A stretch of DNA of 64,000 nucleotides from Protopterus annectens (GCF_019279795.1 NC_056750.1:826695001-826759000), one strand, 5' to 3'. Positions 35,661 through 47,014 are shown, counted from the first letter of the stretch. Numbers and translations are program-made. The notes: generated from the sequence alone by a model not told the origin.

Positions 35661-36568
35661 TTTTTTTGCCCTATAATTTCTCTTGGGACCTCGCCTGGGT
35701 GGACACATACATTCAACAAAAGCCACCTACTCCATATAAATTTATCTAAGAGACATACTGCTCTGCTGCATCCTTTCCTTATTCGGAACCTGGAAGAGTG
35801 TCTCCCTGAGGACACTGTGAAAGTATGTACATCTGTTGTCTCTCGGGCTCCTACCATTGTAACTCCTGCTTGTTAACATTGTAAGCTATCTCCTGCCAGG
35901 ACAGCTAGCAGCCTATAGCCCTTCCATTACCTTCCCATCTTTTCTGAGTTCTGCCCCTGCTCCTCTATAGTACATCCTATCTTGTCCTGAGACCTTCCTA
36001 GCTGCTCAAGTGCACTCCTGCATTTGGCCACTAGAGGGCGTCCCCTACCATACTTTACTTTTGTTTTCTTTCCTCACCCATTTCTTGCTTTTATCTTCAT
36101 TATTGCTACCCTCTCTTTCTCATCCATACTCTTGCCCACTTCACCTATTTTAATTAGAAATACCTTACTTACCCAGCTACAACTTACTCTCCTGCATCCT
36201 TTGCTCTTCTGATTGACTCTCGATCCTCCTCTCCTGGTTTCTTTTACTCCCCTGTCCCCACTGCACCTTGCCTTCCATCTCTATCTCTGCTTACTTTTCC
36301 TCCTAAATATTCTGCGTACTTTCCTCCCTCCTCTATCTCTTACTGCCTTTCCAGCTCCATCTAAGGGGATATACCATTCACGTTATCTCCATCCTACACC
36401 TTCTTACCCTACTACTATGTTATTCTCCTTCCCTCCCCTTCCCCAGACTGCCTGATCCTTTTGTATCTCCCTTCCCTTCCACACTATTGAGCTATTGACC
36501 TCCCTGTTTGTCCCACGTAGCTCGTATTCCCTGTTCCTCCTCCCCTCCCTCTACTTCCGCCTAGAAGT

Positions 36569-36654
36569 TATAAATACTTCCCCTCCCCTCTGGGCGCCAT
36601 TTTCAAACTCTTCGCCACGGCTGCTACAGTGCCTGACTGGGAGTACGCTCCTAT
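36569..36654 (+). promoter_or_regulatory. Unit 3 promoter (TATA) and short exon, proximal to the LINE ORFs
   Basis: TATAAATA at 36,569-36,576 and exon 36,631-36,654, followed by gtaagtg. If this promoter fired and its intron were removed, the exon would join the partial unit at 38,275 and lead directly to the LINE coding region. Confidence 0.7.
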
Positions 36655-38274
36655 GTAAGTGTTTTCATGTTCAACTTATGTTGTTAACTTCAGGGCATGT
36701 CCCTCCATGTATATGCTAAAGGCTCTTTTAGTCTAGCTATGATAGTATTTGTATTTGTATACTGTTGTGCGGCGTGCTGAGAGTGCATTCAACCTATCTG
36801 TTGCATAGCTGGTTGCCGTGTTAAGTGTGTATTCTACCTATCCATTACTTAGCTTGTAATACTGCCCTGGCCACTGTTTTACAAACGCACCTCTATCTCT
36901 ATGGAGTTCGGATTGTAGATCAGCTGTTTATATGGTTAATGCTCTATACATATTGGTTGCATTGCATTGGATACTGTTTTGTGCATCTCAAAGCTATTTG
37001 TGTTAGGTCGTGTTGCTCCTGTCCTTTTAAAGCGTTACTGAATGTAGATACTGTTTTGTGCATCGCAAAGCTATTTGTGTTAGGTCCTGTTGCTCCTGTC
37101 CTTTTAAAGCGTTACTGAATGTAGCGCTTTGGTTGTATTGCGTACCTTACTGCTTTCTGGGCATCGCAAAGCTTTTGGGGTTAGGTTGTGTTGCTCCCGT
37201 CCCTTGAAACCGTTACTGAATGTAGCGCGACATTGTCCTTTTCTTTTATTCCCTTTAAACCACTACTGAACGTAGCGCGACATTGCCCCTTTACTTAAAT
37301 ACACACTATGCGAGGATTCTATCGCATAGAATATAGTGTTTGGTTCCAAATAGGGTTTCGATCTACTTCTGGGTACATTTATTGTTTAATGCTTCATGGG
37401 ATTGCAGAGGCTACTTCCGAAATACACACGATTCTATCGCATAGCATATAGTGTTTGCTTCCAAATAGGGTTTCCCGATCTACTTCTGGCTACATTTATT
37501 GTTTAATGCTTCATGGGATTGCAGAGGCTACTTTCTGACATAGTTTTTCACATATATAACATATTTTGCTTCTAACTAGCGCAGGTGTAACACGCCAGTT
37601 CCACGTGTTTGGACTACATCTTAAACGCCTAGTTGGTCGCGGATATTCTAGAATTCTTGCATTATCCCATTAATGGCAGTTATAATAGATTTTTGGGACT
37701 GCTTCACGATATCTCATGTTTGTATATAGTAGCAGTGACTAGTTTAATTTGTTAAATATTCACTACACCATCTTACTTAATGCAGAAACATTGCTTTTTT
37801 TTTTTTGAATCCCCACAAGTACACTTTATAGTGCTTTAATGTCCTTGTTTTATTGATAAGTTTGTCATTAAATAATTACAGTACTATCTCACAAATTACA
37901 GAAATATTTGTTTAAACTGCATAATTAGGTTTCAATTGCTGCAGGACTCTTGAATAGTTCTGGAATCTCCTGAATTTGTATTGCATTTTGTATATTTCTT
38001 GATGAAACTGCTCCTTGTTCTACATGGTCATTAATCTAGTTTAAATATCTATTTTAATGCCAGTTGCTCACCCGTTTGCAAGGTATACCTGCTGAACTTT
38101 AGATATGTTATATTCATTTATTTGAAAGCTATGGACCTTGTTACTCTATTACTGCTTGCTCAACTGACTGTACTGTGATTTTTGCTTCTTTTTGTCTACT
38201 ACATACTTAGATATTAAGGTGTTGTTACAACTACATTGTTACTAACCCTTCTCATCTCTCCCTCTTATCTCCAG
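36655..38274 (+). other. Unit 3 intron (unspliced here)
   Basis: Donor gtaagt at 36,655, tactaac at 38,240-38,246, acceptor tctccag ending at 38,274. It is shorter than in the other units because of the sub-repeat deletion. Confidence 0.72.
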
Positions 38275-38862
38275 TTTTTTTTTGCCCTATAATTTCTCTT
38301 GGGACCTCGCCTGGGTGGACACATACATTCAACAAAAGGTCACCTACTCCATATAAATTTATCTAAGAGACATACTGCTCTGCTGCATCCTTTCCTTATT
38401 CGGAACCTGGAAGAGTGTCTCCCAGAGGACACTGTGAAAGTATGTACATCTGTTGTCTCTCGGGCTCCTACCATTGTACTTCTGCTTGTTAACATTGTAA
38501 GCTATCTCCCTGCCAGGACAGCTAGCAGCCTATAGCCCTTCCATTACCTTCCCATCTTTTTCTGAGTTCTGCCCCTGCTCCTCTATAGTACATCCTATCT
38601 TGTCCTGAGACCTTCCTAGCTGCTCAAGTGCACTCCTGCATTTGGCCACTAGAGGGCGTCCCCCTACCATACTTTACTTTTGTTTTCTTTCTTCACTCAT
38701 TTCTTGCTTTTATCTTCATTATTGCTACCCTCTCTTTCTCATCCATACTCTTGCCCACTTCACCTATTTTAATTAGAAATACCTTACTTACCCAGCTACA
38801 ACTTACTCTCCTGCATCCTTTGCTCTTCTGATTGACTCTCGATCCTCCTCTCCTGGTTTCTT
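38275..38862 (+). repeat. LINE A 5' monomer, unit 4 (partial, 588 bp)
   Basis: Matches the first 588 bp of the other units, then departs after ctctcctggtttctt at 38,862 into LINE-specific sequence. A truncated last monomer joined to a unique 5' region is the arrangement known from monomeric LINE-1 promoters of mouse. Confidence 0.9.
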
Positions 38863-39230
38863 CCTGCTCCGTTCGCCCTTCGGGCTCACTCCGCTCCCCT
38901 ACCCTGCCCCCAAATCCCACCCGCCCCCAGTACCTCTAGCTATATCCCTCCAATTTCCACACCCACTTCCTCCCTACACCAACCAGCCCTCTACACCTTA
39001 GACACACCCCAATCAGCCTATTACCCAATTTGTAACCACTCCCACAGCCTTTACATACATTCTTCTCTTTTTAAACGCTCCTCTACTCAACTACCTCTTC
39101 CTCCAGCTCCACACTTGCTACTCCCTATCCTACACATCCTTACAAAGGCTTTTTCTCAATCCCCCTATACAATTACCTTATAACATATATAAGATATCCA
39201 TAACAAACAACACTAAGCAGCCTTATCAAC
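38863..39230 (+). other. Unique 5' leader of LINE A copy 2
   Basis: C/T-rich, ATG-poor segment between the last partial monomer and the first ORF. It has no counterpart in the monomers and no coding frame. Confidence 0.6.
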
Positions 39231-39647
39231 ATGCCATTAAATCCTTCATCCATTTGTATCCTTCTCTTATTATCTCTTAAACTATCATACCTTTATTACC
39301 TCACCCAACCCCATACTTCACACCATATACAATGTTTTCATACTACCAACCATCTGAACTCCCCTCTCTCACATTTGCACTCTCCTATCTCTCCCCATCT
39401 TTACCCAATAACACAGCTGCTTACCTTCTCATTTAAAGTTTTCTCCTTACAAAAAAACTCTTCCCCCATAGCAACCAAACACCCCATAATCATTACAACT
39501 GACCCAAATCACCATTGCACTCTACTTAATCATCTTTTGAACCCAATCCTTCACCTCATCTCCAGTCTTTTATCTGGTGATATACATCCCAACCCTGGCC
39601 CTCCTCCTTTTCCTCCTCACACAAGCCTATATACTTCACCTCTTTAA
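39231..39647 (+). CDS. LINE A copy 2 N-terminal ORF with 2A-like motif
   Basis: 138 codons from the first ATG after the leader. Residues ~8-24 (CILLLLSLKLSYLYYLT) are hydrophobic and could act as a signal or anchor segment. The rest is His/Pro/Ser/Leu-rich with no recognised domain. Residues 112-124 read SLLSGDIHPNPGP, ending in the NPGP core of 2A-like translational recoding peptides, with His where the consensus has Glu. Such motifs are established at the N-termini of several non-LTR retrotransposon proteins, where they separate upstream and downstream products. The frame stops at 39,645, and the endonuclease continues one frame over (SLNSQSIMNKV from ~39,633), so a single-base indel probably interrupts one original ORF. 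Confidence 0.7.
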   Translation: MPLNPSSICILLLLSLKLSYLYYLTQPHTSHHIQCFHTTNHLNSPLSHLHSPISPHLYPITQLLTFSFKVFSLQKNSSPIATKHPIIITTDPNHHCTLLNHLLNPILHLISSLLSGDIHPNPGPPPFPPHTSLYTSPL

Positions 39648-40290
39648 ACTCCCAAAGCATAATGAATAAAGTCCCAACCCTCCATGCATGGCTTATGCAT
39701 AATAAACCTGACATACTTTCTATTTCAGAAACATGGTTAAAGCCCACTATAAAAGATTCTGAAATTACTCCGCCCAGCTATTCTATCATAAGAAAAGACA
39801 GGACCCAAAGGAAAGGTGGCGGTGTAGCCCTCCTATATTCCTCTTCCCTGATAGTTATCCCCTACGACAAACCCACTCCTACATTTAACAACACAGAATT
39901 ACTCCTCACTCTCCTACAAGTTAATAAGCATAAACACATATGCCTTGCATCTATCTACATTCCCCCAGGGGACAATATCTCCACACTTGAAAATATCCTC
40001 TCTTGGCTCTCTGACAACATTAGTAATGAAACTATACTCCTAGGAGATGTTAATATTAACTGGGCCTCCATCCAGTCCCTAACAAATCCTCTTAACATCA
40101 ACCTATATAACTTTACCCAACTAATCAATACCATAACTCACCATCAAAAGACCCCTCCTGTGGCACCATCCTTGACTGGATTCTAGTATCACATCCCCAC
40201 TATTTTTCTGATAGCGGTACTCTTCCTGACCCTCTTAGTGATCATCTGCCTACTTTTACTCATCGACTCCCCTGTATCTCATACCGTTCC
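39630..40290 (+). pseudogene. APE-type endonuclease domain, LINE A copy 2
   Basis: Starts in the second frame with SLNSQSIMNKVPTLHAWL. Then ILSISETWLKP (catalytic Glu), RKGGGVALLYSSSL, ICLASIYIPPGD and NETILLGDVNINWAS (GDFN loop with Phe to Val). After a frame shift near 40,170, LDWILVSHPHYFSD and LSDHLPTF (SDH motif) follow. Order and spacing match LINE A copy 1. The open stretch is 39,662-40,186. Confidence 0.85.
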
Positions 40291-41262
40291 CACAACTACA
40301 TTACTACTGTAATGACAAAAGCTTCAACCCATCAATCTTTGTGGACTCCTGAAAGCTATTAATTGGAATAATCTAAAGACACTTCCATTAGAAGAAGCAG
40401 TTGCTCACTTTAACTCCACTTTCTTAAGAATACTTGATTCCCATGCCCTCTAAGAACAAAAGAATCAAAACAAATTCCGCCCCATGGCTAACCAAATTCA
40501 CACTAGCAACTATGCGACTCAGAGACAAAGCCTGGGGACTCTATCTGAAAACTAAGACTCCAGAACATCATATTGCATTCAAAACCTTTCAAATAAAGTC
40601 AAAAAGTTAATAACCTCAGATAGACAAAATATTACTTCACACTTCAAAACAATAATAAAACCAACCCTCAAAGATTTTGGAAGGGATATCCACCCTCCTT
40701 AACCCCAGCAAACCACACACTCCAACCCCAGACCCAAACACTCCTGACTTAGAATTAGCTACACAGTTCAATTCCTTTTCATCGACTCCATTGGCAAACT
40801 CACCTCCTCCTTCACAAGCTCCACCTCACTATCTAATACACCCCTCCTTCTCCCACCCAAAACCCTATCCCAAATTCCACATCACACTGCCTATCTTCCA
40901 CCATATCCACTACTCCAACTGCCTCATCACCCTCAACCCCTCAAACTCTCTCTCCACATTCCTCTCTATTCTCACTAAAACCTACACCCACTTCCACTAT
41001 AAAGAAACTTCTCCAGAAACTAAAGCCTTGCACTAATGCCCTGACACCATTCCTCCTACTACCTAAGCATAGCTGCAGAGGCTATTGCTTATCCCATCAG
41101 CATTCTAATCAACCGATCTATTCATGAATGCACTGTGCCCCAACTGTGGAAGCAAGCATTCATCATCCCTCTACATAAAGGAGGTAACAATTGTAGCATC
41201 AACAACTTCCGTCCTATTGCTATCCTGTCCCCTATTTCTAAAATCCTGGAAAATGTGTCCAC
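40291..41262 (+). pseudogene. Endonuclease-RT linker and RT start, LINE A copy 2
   Basis: Decayed linker in changing frames (an open stretch at 40,677-41,036 is Pro/Ser/Thr-rich and probably out of frame). From about 41,085 the RT starts: ISILINRSIHECTVPQLWKQ, IIPLHKGG and NNFRPIAILSPISKILE. These match the corresponding blocks in copy 1. Two or more frame shifts lie between here and the long RT frame. Confidence 0.72.
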
Positions 41263-42543
41263 CTTCAACTCTTGCCACATCTATTGGACAACAACCTTAT
41301 AACTCCTACACAGCATGGATTCAGGCCAAACCACAGCACTATGACAGCTCTCTTATCATTCCTTGAGACTGTTAACACTGCACGTGATTCCGGCCACATA
41401 GTCTCTACGCTACTACTTGACCTCTCCAAGGCCTTCGACACTATCTCACACAATCTGCTCTTATCCAAACTGTCAAAACTTAACCTTTCTCCGTCTTCCA
41501 TAAATTGGTTCTCTAGCTATCTATCAAATAGAAACCAAGCTGTTAAATGGAAAAAGGCCACTTCCCCTTTCCTTAGTACCCCCACTGGTGTTCCTCAAGG
41601 ATCTATTCTTGGTCCCCTCCTCTTTAATATATTTATAAATGATTTCCATAAATCAATTCCTTTTGCAAACATCATCCAATATGCAGATGATTCTACTATT
41701 ATCTGCTCTGCCACCTCCTCCTCTCAGCTCCAAACACTTACCCAGGAAGCTTTTTTAATTACCGAGCAGTGGATGAGAAAAAATCACTTGGCACTCAATG
41801 CCTCCAAAACAAAACTTATGGTATTTACCCCCTCCAAATCCACTTCCTTCAACATAAACTCTCTCTCAATTACCAGCCAAAATAACTTACCCCTTGAACT
41901 AGTGACTGAAACAAAGCTACTTGGTGTACATATAGATAATAGGCTTAGCTACAACTCCCATCTACAACTAAATATAAAAAAAAACCATCAAAAACTAGGT
42001 ATGCTCTACCGCCAAAATCAGTACCTTACAAGCTCTTCCAAAATCACACTCGCCTCCTCGTTTCTCATCCCCTCCCTTCTCTATGGGGCCCCACTACTGA
42101 CCAACCTTCAGTCCTCTCTAAAAAACCAGCTATCCTCCTGCTATAATAAAATTGCCAAATTCGCTAATGGACACAGGTCCCACACACACCACTGTTCTTC
42201 TCTCCAAACCCTAAACTGGCTCGAACTACCTAATCATCTTACTTATATACAGCTGACTTTCGCTCACAAGCTCATTCTTAGTCCTTCTCTTTGTCCATCC
42301 CTGTCCTCTGCCTTTAAAATGCACCTACCAAACAGAGTATTAAGATCTAACAATCAAAACCTACTAGAAGTCCATAAACCATCTCACCCCCCAGGTAAAC
42401 ACCTACTATCCTTCAGCCTTGCCCGCCTCTGGAACTCACTCCCACCAACCATTCGTACCACCTCTAACCACTACACATTTAAAAACTCTCTCCATACTTA
42501 CCTGAGGTCCCAATGGGATTGCTCTTGCTCTCTCCCCTCATAA
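41263..42543 (+). CDS. Reverse transcriptase core and C-terminus, LINE A copy 2
   Basis: A continuous 423-codon frame, counted from the ATG at 41,272. It carries QHGFRPNHSTMTALLSF, LLLDLSKAFD (motif A, Asp at residue 50), GVPQGSILGPLLF (motif B, ~107-119), IQYADDSTII (motif C, YADD at 137-140), then a thumb and C-terminal region with SFLIPSLLYGAPLLTNL and LARLWNSLPPT. It would polymerise cDNA from the LINE RNA at the nicked target. The catalytic aspartates are intact. The frame has no proper start because the RT N-terminus lies in other frames upstream, so the element as a whole is dead although this part is well preserved. Confidence 0.93.
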   Translation, partial: LQLLPHLLDNNLITPTQHGFRPNHSTMTALLSFLETVNTARDSGHIVSTLLLDLSKAFDTISHNLLLSKLSKLNLSPSSINWFSSYLSNRNQAVKWKKATSPFLSTPTGVPQGSILGPLLFNIFINDFHKSIPFANIIQYADDSTIICSATSSSQLQTLTQEAFLITEQWMRKNHLALNASKTKLMVFTPSKSTSFNINSLSITSQNNLPLELVTETKLLGVHIDNRLSYNSHLQLNIKKNHQKLGMLYRQNQYLTSSSKITLASSFLIPSLLYGAPLLTNLQSSLKNQLSSCYNKIAKFANGHRSHTHHCSSLQTLNWLELPNHLTYIQLTFAHKLILSPSLCPSLSSAFKMHLPNRVLRSNNQNLLEVHKPSHPPGKHLLSFSLARLWNSLPPTIRTTSNHYTFKNSLHTYLRSQWDCSCSLPS

Positions 42544-42947
42544 TTTCATTATATCTCATCATCCTTTACATTTTGATACGTATCTCTACCTACTAATCCA
42601 AAGTTCCATCAACATACCTACCCTATAAGGTTTTGATGTCTGCTTGAATAACTCCTCTAGATGTATATCACATTACCCCTTCTTTTTCCTGCCTCTCATT
42701 TATCCCCATCATACTGTACTGATTAGAATGCTTTTTAATTTTGAACTTAAATGTTTTTATGTTTTTACTCTGTACAATCTTTTTATATTCTTATATTTTT
42801 GTATTTTTATATTTTTATATTTTGTATGCACCTAATTTTGTCTGTATTGGAGCTTTTCTCCCCAGGACTCCATTGAAAACGGGTTCTTTTGGCCCAATGG
42901 ACTATCCTGGTAAACCAACTGCAAATAAATAAAAATAATAAATAAAT
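42544..42947 (+). other. 3' UTR and A/T-rich tail of LINE A copy 2
   Basis: Contains gagcttttctccccaggact (~42,850), shared with copy 1 at ~9,290 on the other strand, then ends in an aaataaataaaaataataaa tail where RTE sequence resumes. The shared 3' landmark is the likely RT recognition site. Confidence 0.82.
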
Positions 42948-44275
42948 ATCTTAAAGTGAGAGGTTGCATGTGGAGTGGAGAGAAAGTGTTTGTGTACTGT
43001 TTTAAGAATAAGGTTGATGTGTAGAGCTGTAGTAACTACAGAGGGCTAACATAAATCAGTCACAGCATGAAGTCATGGGAGAGAGTAGTGGAAGCTAGGT
43101 TAAGCAGGGAGATGATGAGTAGTGGTCAGCAGTATGTTTTCACACCAGGTAGGAGCACTACAGATGCAAAGTTTGCTCTGAGAGTGCTGATGGAGTAGTA
43201 CAGAGAAGGTCAGGAGTTGCTTTGTGTCTTTCTGGATGTAGAGAAAGCATATGACAGGGTGCGTAGAGAGGGGTTGTGGTATTGAATGAGGAAGTCATGA
43301 GTGGCAGAGATATATATAAGACTGGTACAGGATATGTACAAGGGTGGTGTGACAGCGGTGAGGTCTGCAGTGGGAGTGACGAATGCATTTAAGGTGGCGG
43401 TGGGATGACATCAGGGATCAGCTGTGAGCCCTTTCTTATTTGCAATGGTGATGGACAGGTTGACAGACAAGATTATACAGGAGTCCCCGTTGACTATAAT
43501 GTTTGCAGATAACATTGTGATCTGTACTGAGAGTAGGGTACAGATTTATGAAGCCCTGTAGAGGTGGAGATATGCTCTAGAGAGGAGAAGAATGAAGGTC
43601 AGCAGGATGAAGACAGAATATCTGTGTGTGAATGAGAGGGAGGGTAGTGGAATGTTGAGGATGCAGGGAGTAGAGTTGGCAAAGGTGGATGAGTATAAAT
43701 GATTGGGATCAACATTTCAGAGTAATGACAACTGTGGATAACAGGTGAAGAAGAGAGTGCAGGCAAGATGGAGAGGGTGGAGGTGTGTCAGTACTGATTT
43801 GACAGACGAGTACCAGTAACAGTGAAAAGGAAGGTCTACAACAGGGTAGTGAGGCCAGCTGTGTTATATGGGTTAGAGACATTGTCATTGAAAAAAGGCA
43901 GGAGTCAGAGTTGGACGTGGCAGAGTTACAAATGTTAGGATTTGCACTGGTTGTGACGAGGGTGGATAGGATTAACAATGTGTATATGACAGGTTCACCC
44001 CATGTTGGACGGTTTTGTGACAAAGCTAGAGAGGCAAGATTACATCAGTTTGGACATGTGCTGCAGAGGGATGCTGAGTATATTGGGAAAAGGATGGTAA
44101 GGATGAAGCTGCCAGGTAAGAGGAAGGCCTCAGATAAGGTTCCTGGATGTGGTGAGAGAGGACATGCAGGTGGTTGGTGTGACAGACCAGGATTCAGAGG
44201 ACAGGCAGAAATGGCAACAGATGATCCACTGTGGTGACCCCTAATGCGAACAGGCAGAAGAAAAAGAAGGAGATG
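42948..44275 (+). mobile_element. RTE-like LINE, 3' portion
   Basis: Continuation of 28,741-30,268 after the insertion. RT motifs, a C-terminal domain and a 3' end reading ccactgtggtgacccctaat then an A/G-rich tail (aagaaaaagaagg). Confidence 0.82.
42960..44237 (+). pseudogene. RTE-like reverse transcriptase, decayed
   Basis: Readable blocks in mixed frames: CSNYRGLT, QQYVFTPGRSTTDAKFALRVL, LCVFLDVEKAYDRVRRE (motif A), HQGSAVSPFLFAMVMDRLTD (motif B) and TIMFADNIVICTES, where the FADD catalytic pair has become FADN. The C-terminal part includes FGHVLQRDAEYIGKRMVRMKLPGKRK in the open stretch 43,911-44,237. Numerous stops show that this element is older than the LINE A insertion it hosts. Confidence 0.85.
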
Positions 44276-47004
44276 CTGTAATGTCAGTCTTCATAGATTC
44301 ACCAATGATTTGCCAGACATAACACAACTGTATGAGTAAATGACTACAAATATGAGGCACATATATGGTCAGTGTGCATAACACTGGACAATTTAATGTT
44401 ATGAGTTCAGTATATCACATGCAGTTCAACACACACGAGTGCAACAGTACTTTACAATGCAAATACCATGCATAGGTCTCTCACATTTCTGAGACAACCA
44501 AGTATATCATAATTGCATTCACAAGTAAGATATTGATATGTACAACATCCTAGTAGCTGGCCTAGCATTGTCACAATCAGTATTGTTCAACACACACTGC
44601 AGTAATAGTCATATGTGAGCCATCCTTTCCTGGGGTGACTCAGGGGCCTGACCTATGATCTATGTCACTGCAGACAGACCCACATGCTATGGCTATAGGT
44701 TCTGATGAGCAATGTATCAGTGAAGCAAGTCTTGTTGAGACATATATGTTACAGTTCCTATTTCCCATTCTTACATACCCCCCTACTGCAGCCCATTATA
44801 TGCTTACTTGTTTGACATACCTGTATGTTTTATTCAAGTGTAGGTGGTTATGCCCTGCTTGGTTTTTACTTTTCTTTTCGCTGTTTCTCCCTCTCTCTCT
44901 CTCTCTCTCTCTCTCAAGGATGTAAGGTGTACATCTGTTTTGCATAGGCAGCAGCTTGCCTTTTGTAGGTAATGCTCGTGAGCAGCTGATGGCCTGTGCA
45001 CCAGTTGGTGTTCCCTACTTCATAACTGTATGCAGGACAGCTGTGTTGTTATTCATATAGCCAACAGCAACACACTTCTGTCATTGAGTACATCAAGTAA
45101 GCATTGGCCCTTTTCCTTGCCAGTGAGGAGAACTTCATGGAGGTGTGTGAACAACAACATCACAGAGGGTACTTGAAAATACATCTTACAACCAAAACTG
45201 TGGAGACAGGCCAACAAAATGGGAGAGACTATTCCAGACATAGAGACAGAATGAAAGTATTGCTGTTAAACATTTGGATTAATGCCAGTCTAACAGGGTT
45301 TGTGTGGACATGGAGTTTTTGTGTGATTTTAACTCTGACAGTGTTATGTGTTTGACATAACTCTCACCTGTAGGGCTATCTGCAGAATGGCCAGAATTTG
45401 GACTCCTATGTTTGGTGTGTTCCTCAGGCATTTTCTGTCTTTGGAAAATCAGTAGCATACTCTGTGGATTGCAGTCAGTAACTGCTAACAACCATTTGTG
45501 TTTCTGACCTCATATCCCTCAGAAAAGATATGTTACAACTAACCCTGTCACAACAGCAACATTCTCAGTTTATAACCGTAATATTTCAAATATGCCCGTG
45601 TATTAGGGCATCTGTCCCACAATTATGTCAGGCTTTGTCCAGATGTCATGCAGTAAGAGGTTGATAGGTATGGTATATGATTATTTAGTGCCTACATTCC
45701 TGACATTATCCCAGTGATGTATCAGACTGCCAGACATGTTATGTGGAAGAGGCCTTATATATGAGGGGTAAGCCTGGACATTCTGTGGGACTCTGTACAG
45801 TTGAGAGGTCTGTGTATTTCTGGCAATTGTTGACAGACTGTCAGAATTGTGTAGCGGTGAATTGTATTGACATGTTATTTGGCCTGTGTAGGGAGGAGCA
45901 TAGATGTATGTGTTATGGCTCCTTTTCAATCTGCTGTGCATGCTGCTCCTGTTTCTGGTGATGTATCAGTTGTATATGTTTGTAGGGACAGACTGAGACA
46001 TGTCCCATACCACAGTCAGGCATCATAGTACACTGTGAATTGGGCCAGTATATGTAGGGGTAGTGTGTGAGTGGCAAACATGTTGAGATGTTTTTGTTCA
46101 CACAGTCCTTATACTGTACTGTTCTTTTGGCTTACTTGTATGCCATTGTGACTATGGTTGACTGTTGTGGATATGCACTTTCACACTGGTGTCAGTTTTT
46201 CAGTGCTGTGACATTCCTGTAGTGCCTGATCTATTTGCCAATACATGTGTAATTCCCCCTAGCAGATTTGGGTTAATGTTGTGTCAGTCAGACTGTAGTT
46301 TGGACAGTGCTTGGTGACATGCTTAGCAGCTGAATGTAGTTTCTCTAATGTGATGTTATGTCCAGATATTTGTAGGATGTAGTGTTGCCAGGCCCCCATA
46401 AGTGTTGTGTATTTCTGATACATCAGTGGGCTGATGTGAGGATTTCAGTCACTAACTAATGGGAAATAACTGAGTGTTGGACTTGTGCTATTTCAGTCAA
46501 TCTATGTTAGGACAGACATGACGATGTTACTGCAGCAACTGTCACCTTATCTACTCCAGTATTTCAGATATGTCCCTATTTCCATGCCTTTTTCCCCTCA
46601 CTTTGTCAGGCCTGGCCTAGGCTCGTTGCATTAAGGAGTTCTGAGCCTACCTCGGGACTGTCTGGATTGCTGAAGTATGTCCAGGTTTATTGCACACATT
46701 TCTGGTCTGTTCCACAGATGCATTATTTTCATATCCCTGGTAAATCACTGTGATGATCTTAAAATTTCTGACAGTAAATGATGACATATATTTCAGTTTC
46801 AGAGCTCACATCCTTCAGAACATGTATGCTAAAACAAAACCTGCCACTTTGGCAACATTCTACATTTATAAGAGTGATATTTAAAATATGTCCCTAGTTT
46901 TGTCCCATTGTCCCCCCCCATTTGGACAGTCTTGGGCCAGATTTCTTGCAGTAAGGGGTTGGTAGGTATGGTTCTGAGGTATGACTCCACACTACATGAT
47001 ATGA

Positions 47005-47014
<10 letters not shown>
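44276..47014. repeat. Diverged ~1-kb repeat region, copy I
   Basis: From ~45.4 kb to its right end this is colinear with 54.5-56.1 kb at an offset of ~9.1 kb. For example, a 32-base identity lies at 45,621-45,652 and 54,727-54,758, with further matches at 46,500/55,594 and 46,735/55,832. No coding frame is supported. A (CT)n run lies at 44,888-44,915. Both copies end in a (TA)n tract. Confidence 0.7.

Larger units (their letters stand above)
35661..38274 (+). repeat. LINE A 5' monomer, unit 3 (2,614 bp)
   Basis: Same organisation: TATAAATA at 36,569-36,576, exon 36,631-36,654, donor at 36,655, tactaac at 38,240-38,246, acceptor ending 38,274. It is shorter because one internal sub-repeat is partly deleted near 37,420, and it is slightly more diverged than units 1 and 2. 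Confidence 0.92.
30269..42947 (+). mobile_element. Composite insertion: 5' tandem monomers plus LINE A copy 2
   Basis: A 12,679-bp block interrupts the RTE-like LINE. The RTE reading resumes at ~42,948 (a VLKVRGCMWSGEKVFV-like reading) with only a few codons missing. The block contains 3.2 copies of a ~2.65-kb direct repeat, then the LINE A coding region, then a 3' end with gagcttttctcccc and an (AATA)-rich tail directly abutting the RTE sequence. The orientation, the tail at the 3' side and a spliced RNA start at the 5' side indicate one retrotransposition event of a very long LINE transcript. No target-site duplication is visible. Confidence 0.8.

Noticed and set aside
30293-38862. CRISPR-like or simple satellite interpretation of the 2.65-kb array
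   Set aside because: Units are kilobases long with no spacer structure, and they sit in one insertion with a LINE at its 3' side and a spliced 5' end, which favours LINE 5' monomers.
30318-38920. Recurring short frames in each 2.65-kb unit as conserved small genes
   Set aside because: They recur because the DNA is repeated at near identity, which does not show codon selection. They show no protein motif and lie in C/T-rich or intronic DNA.
30269-42947. LTR retrotransposon with 2.65-kb LTRs
   Set aside because: Direct repeats occur only on the 5' side, the coding part is endonuclease plus YADD RT of LINE type, and the 3' end is an A/T-rich tail with no second repeat.
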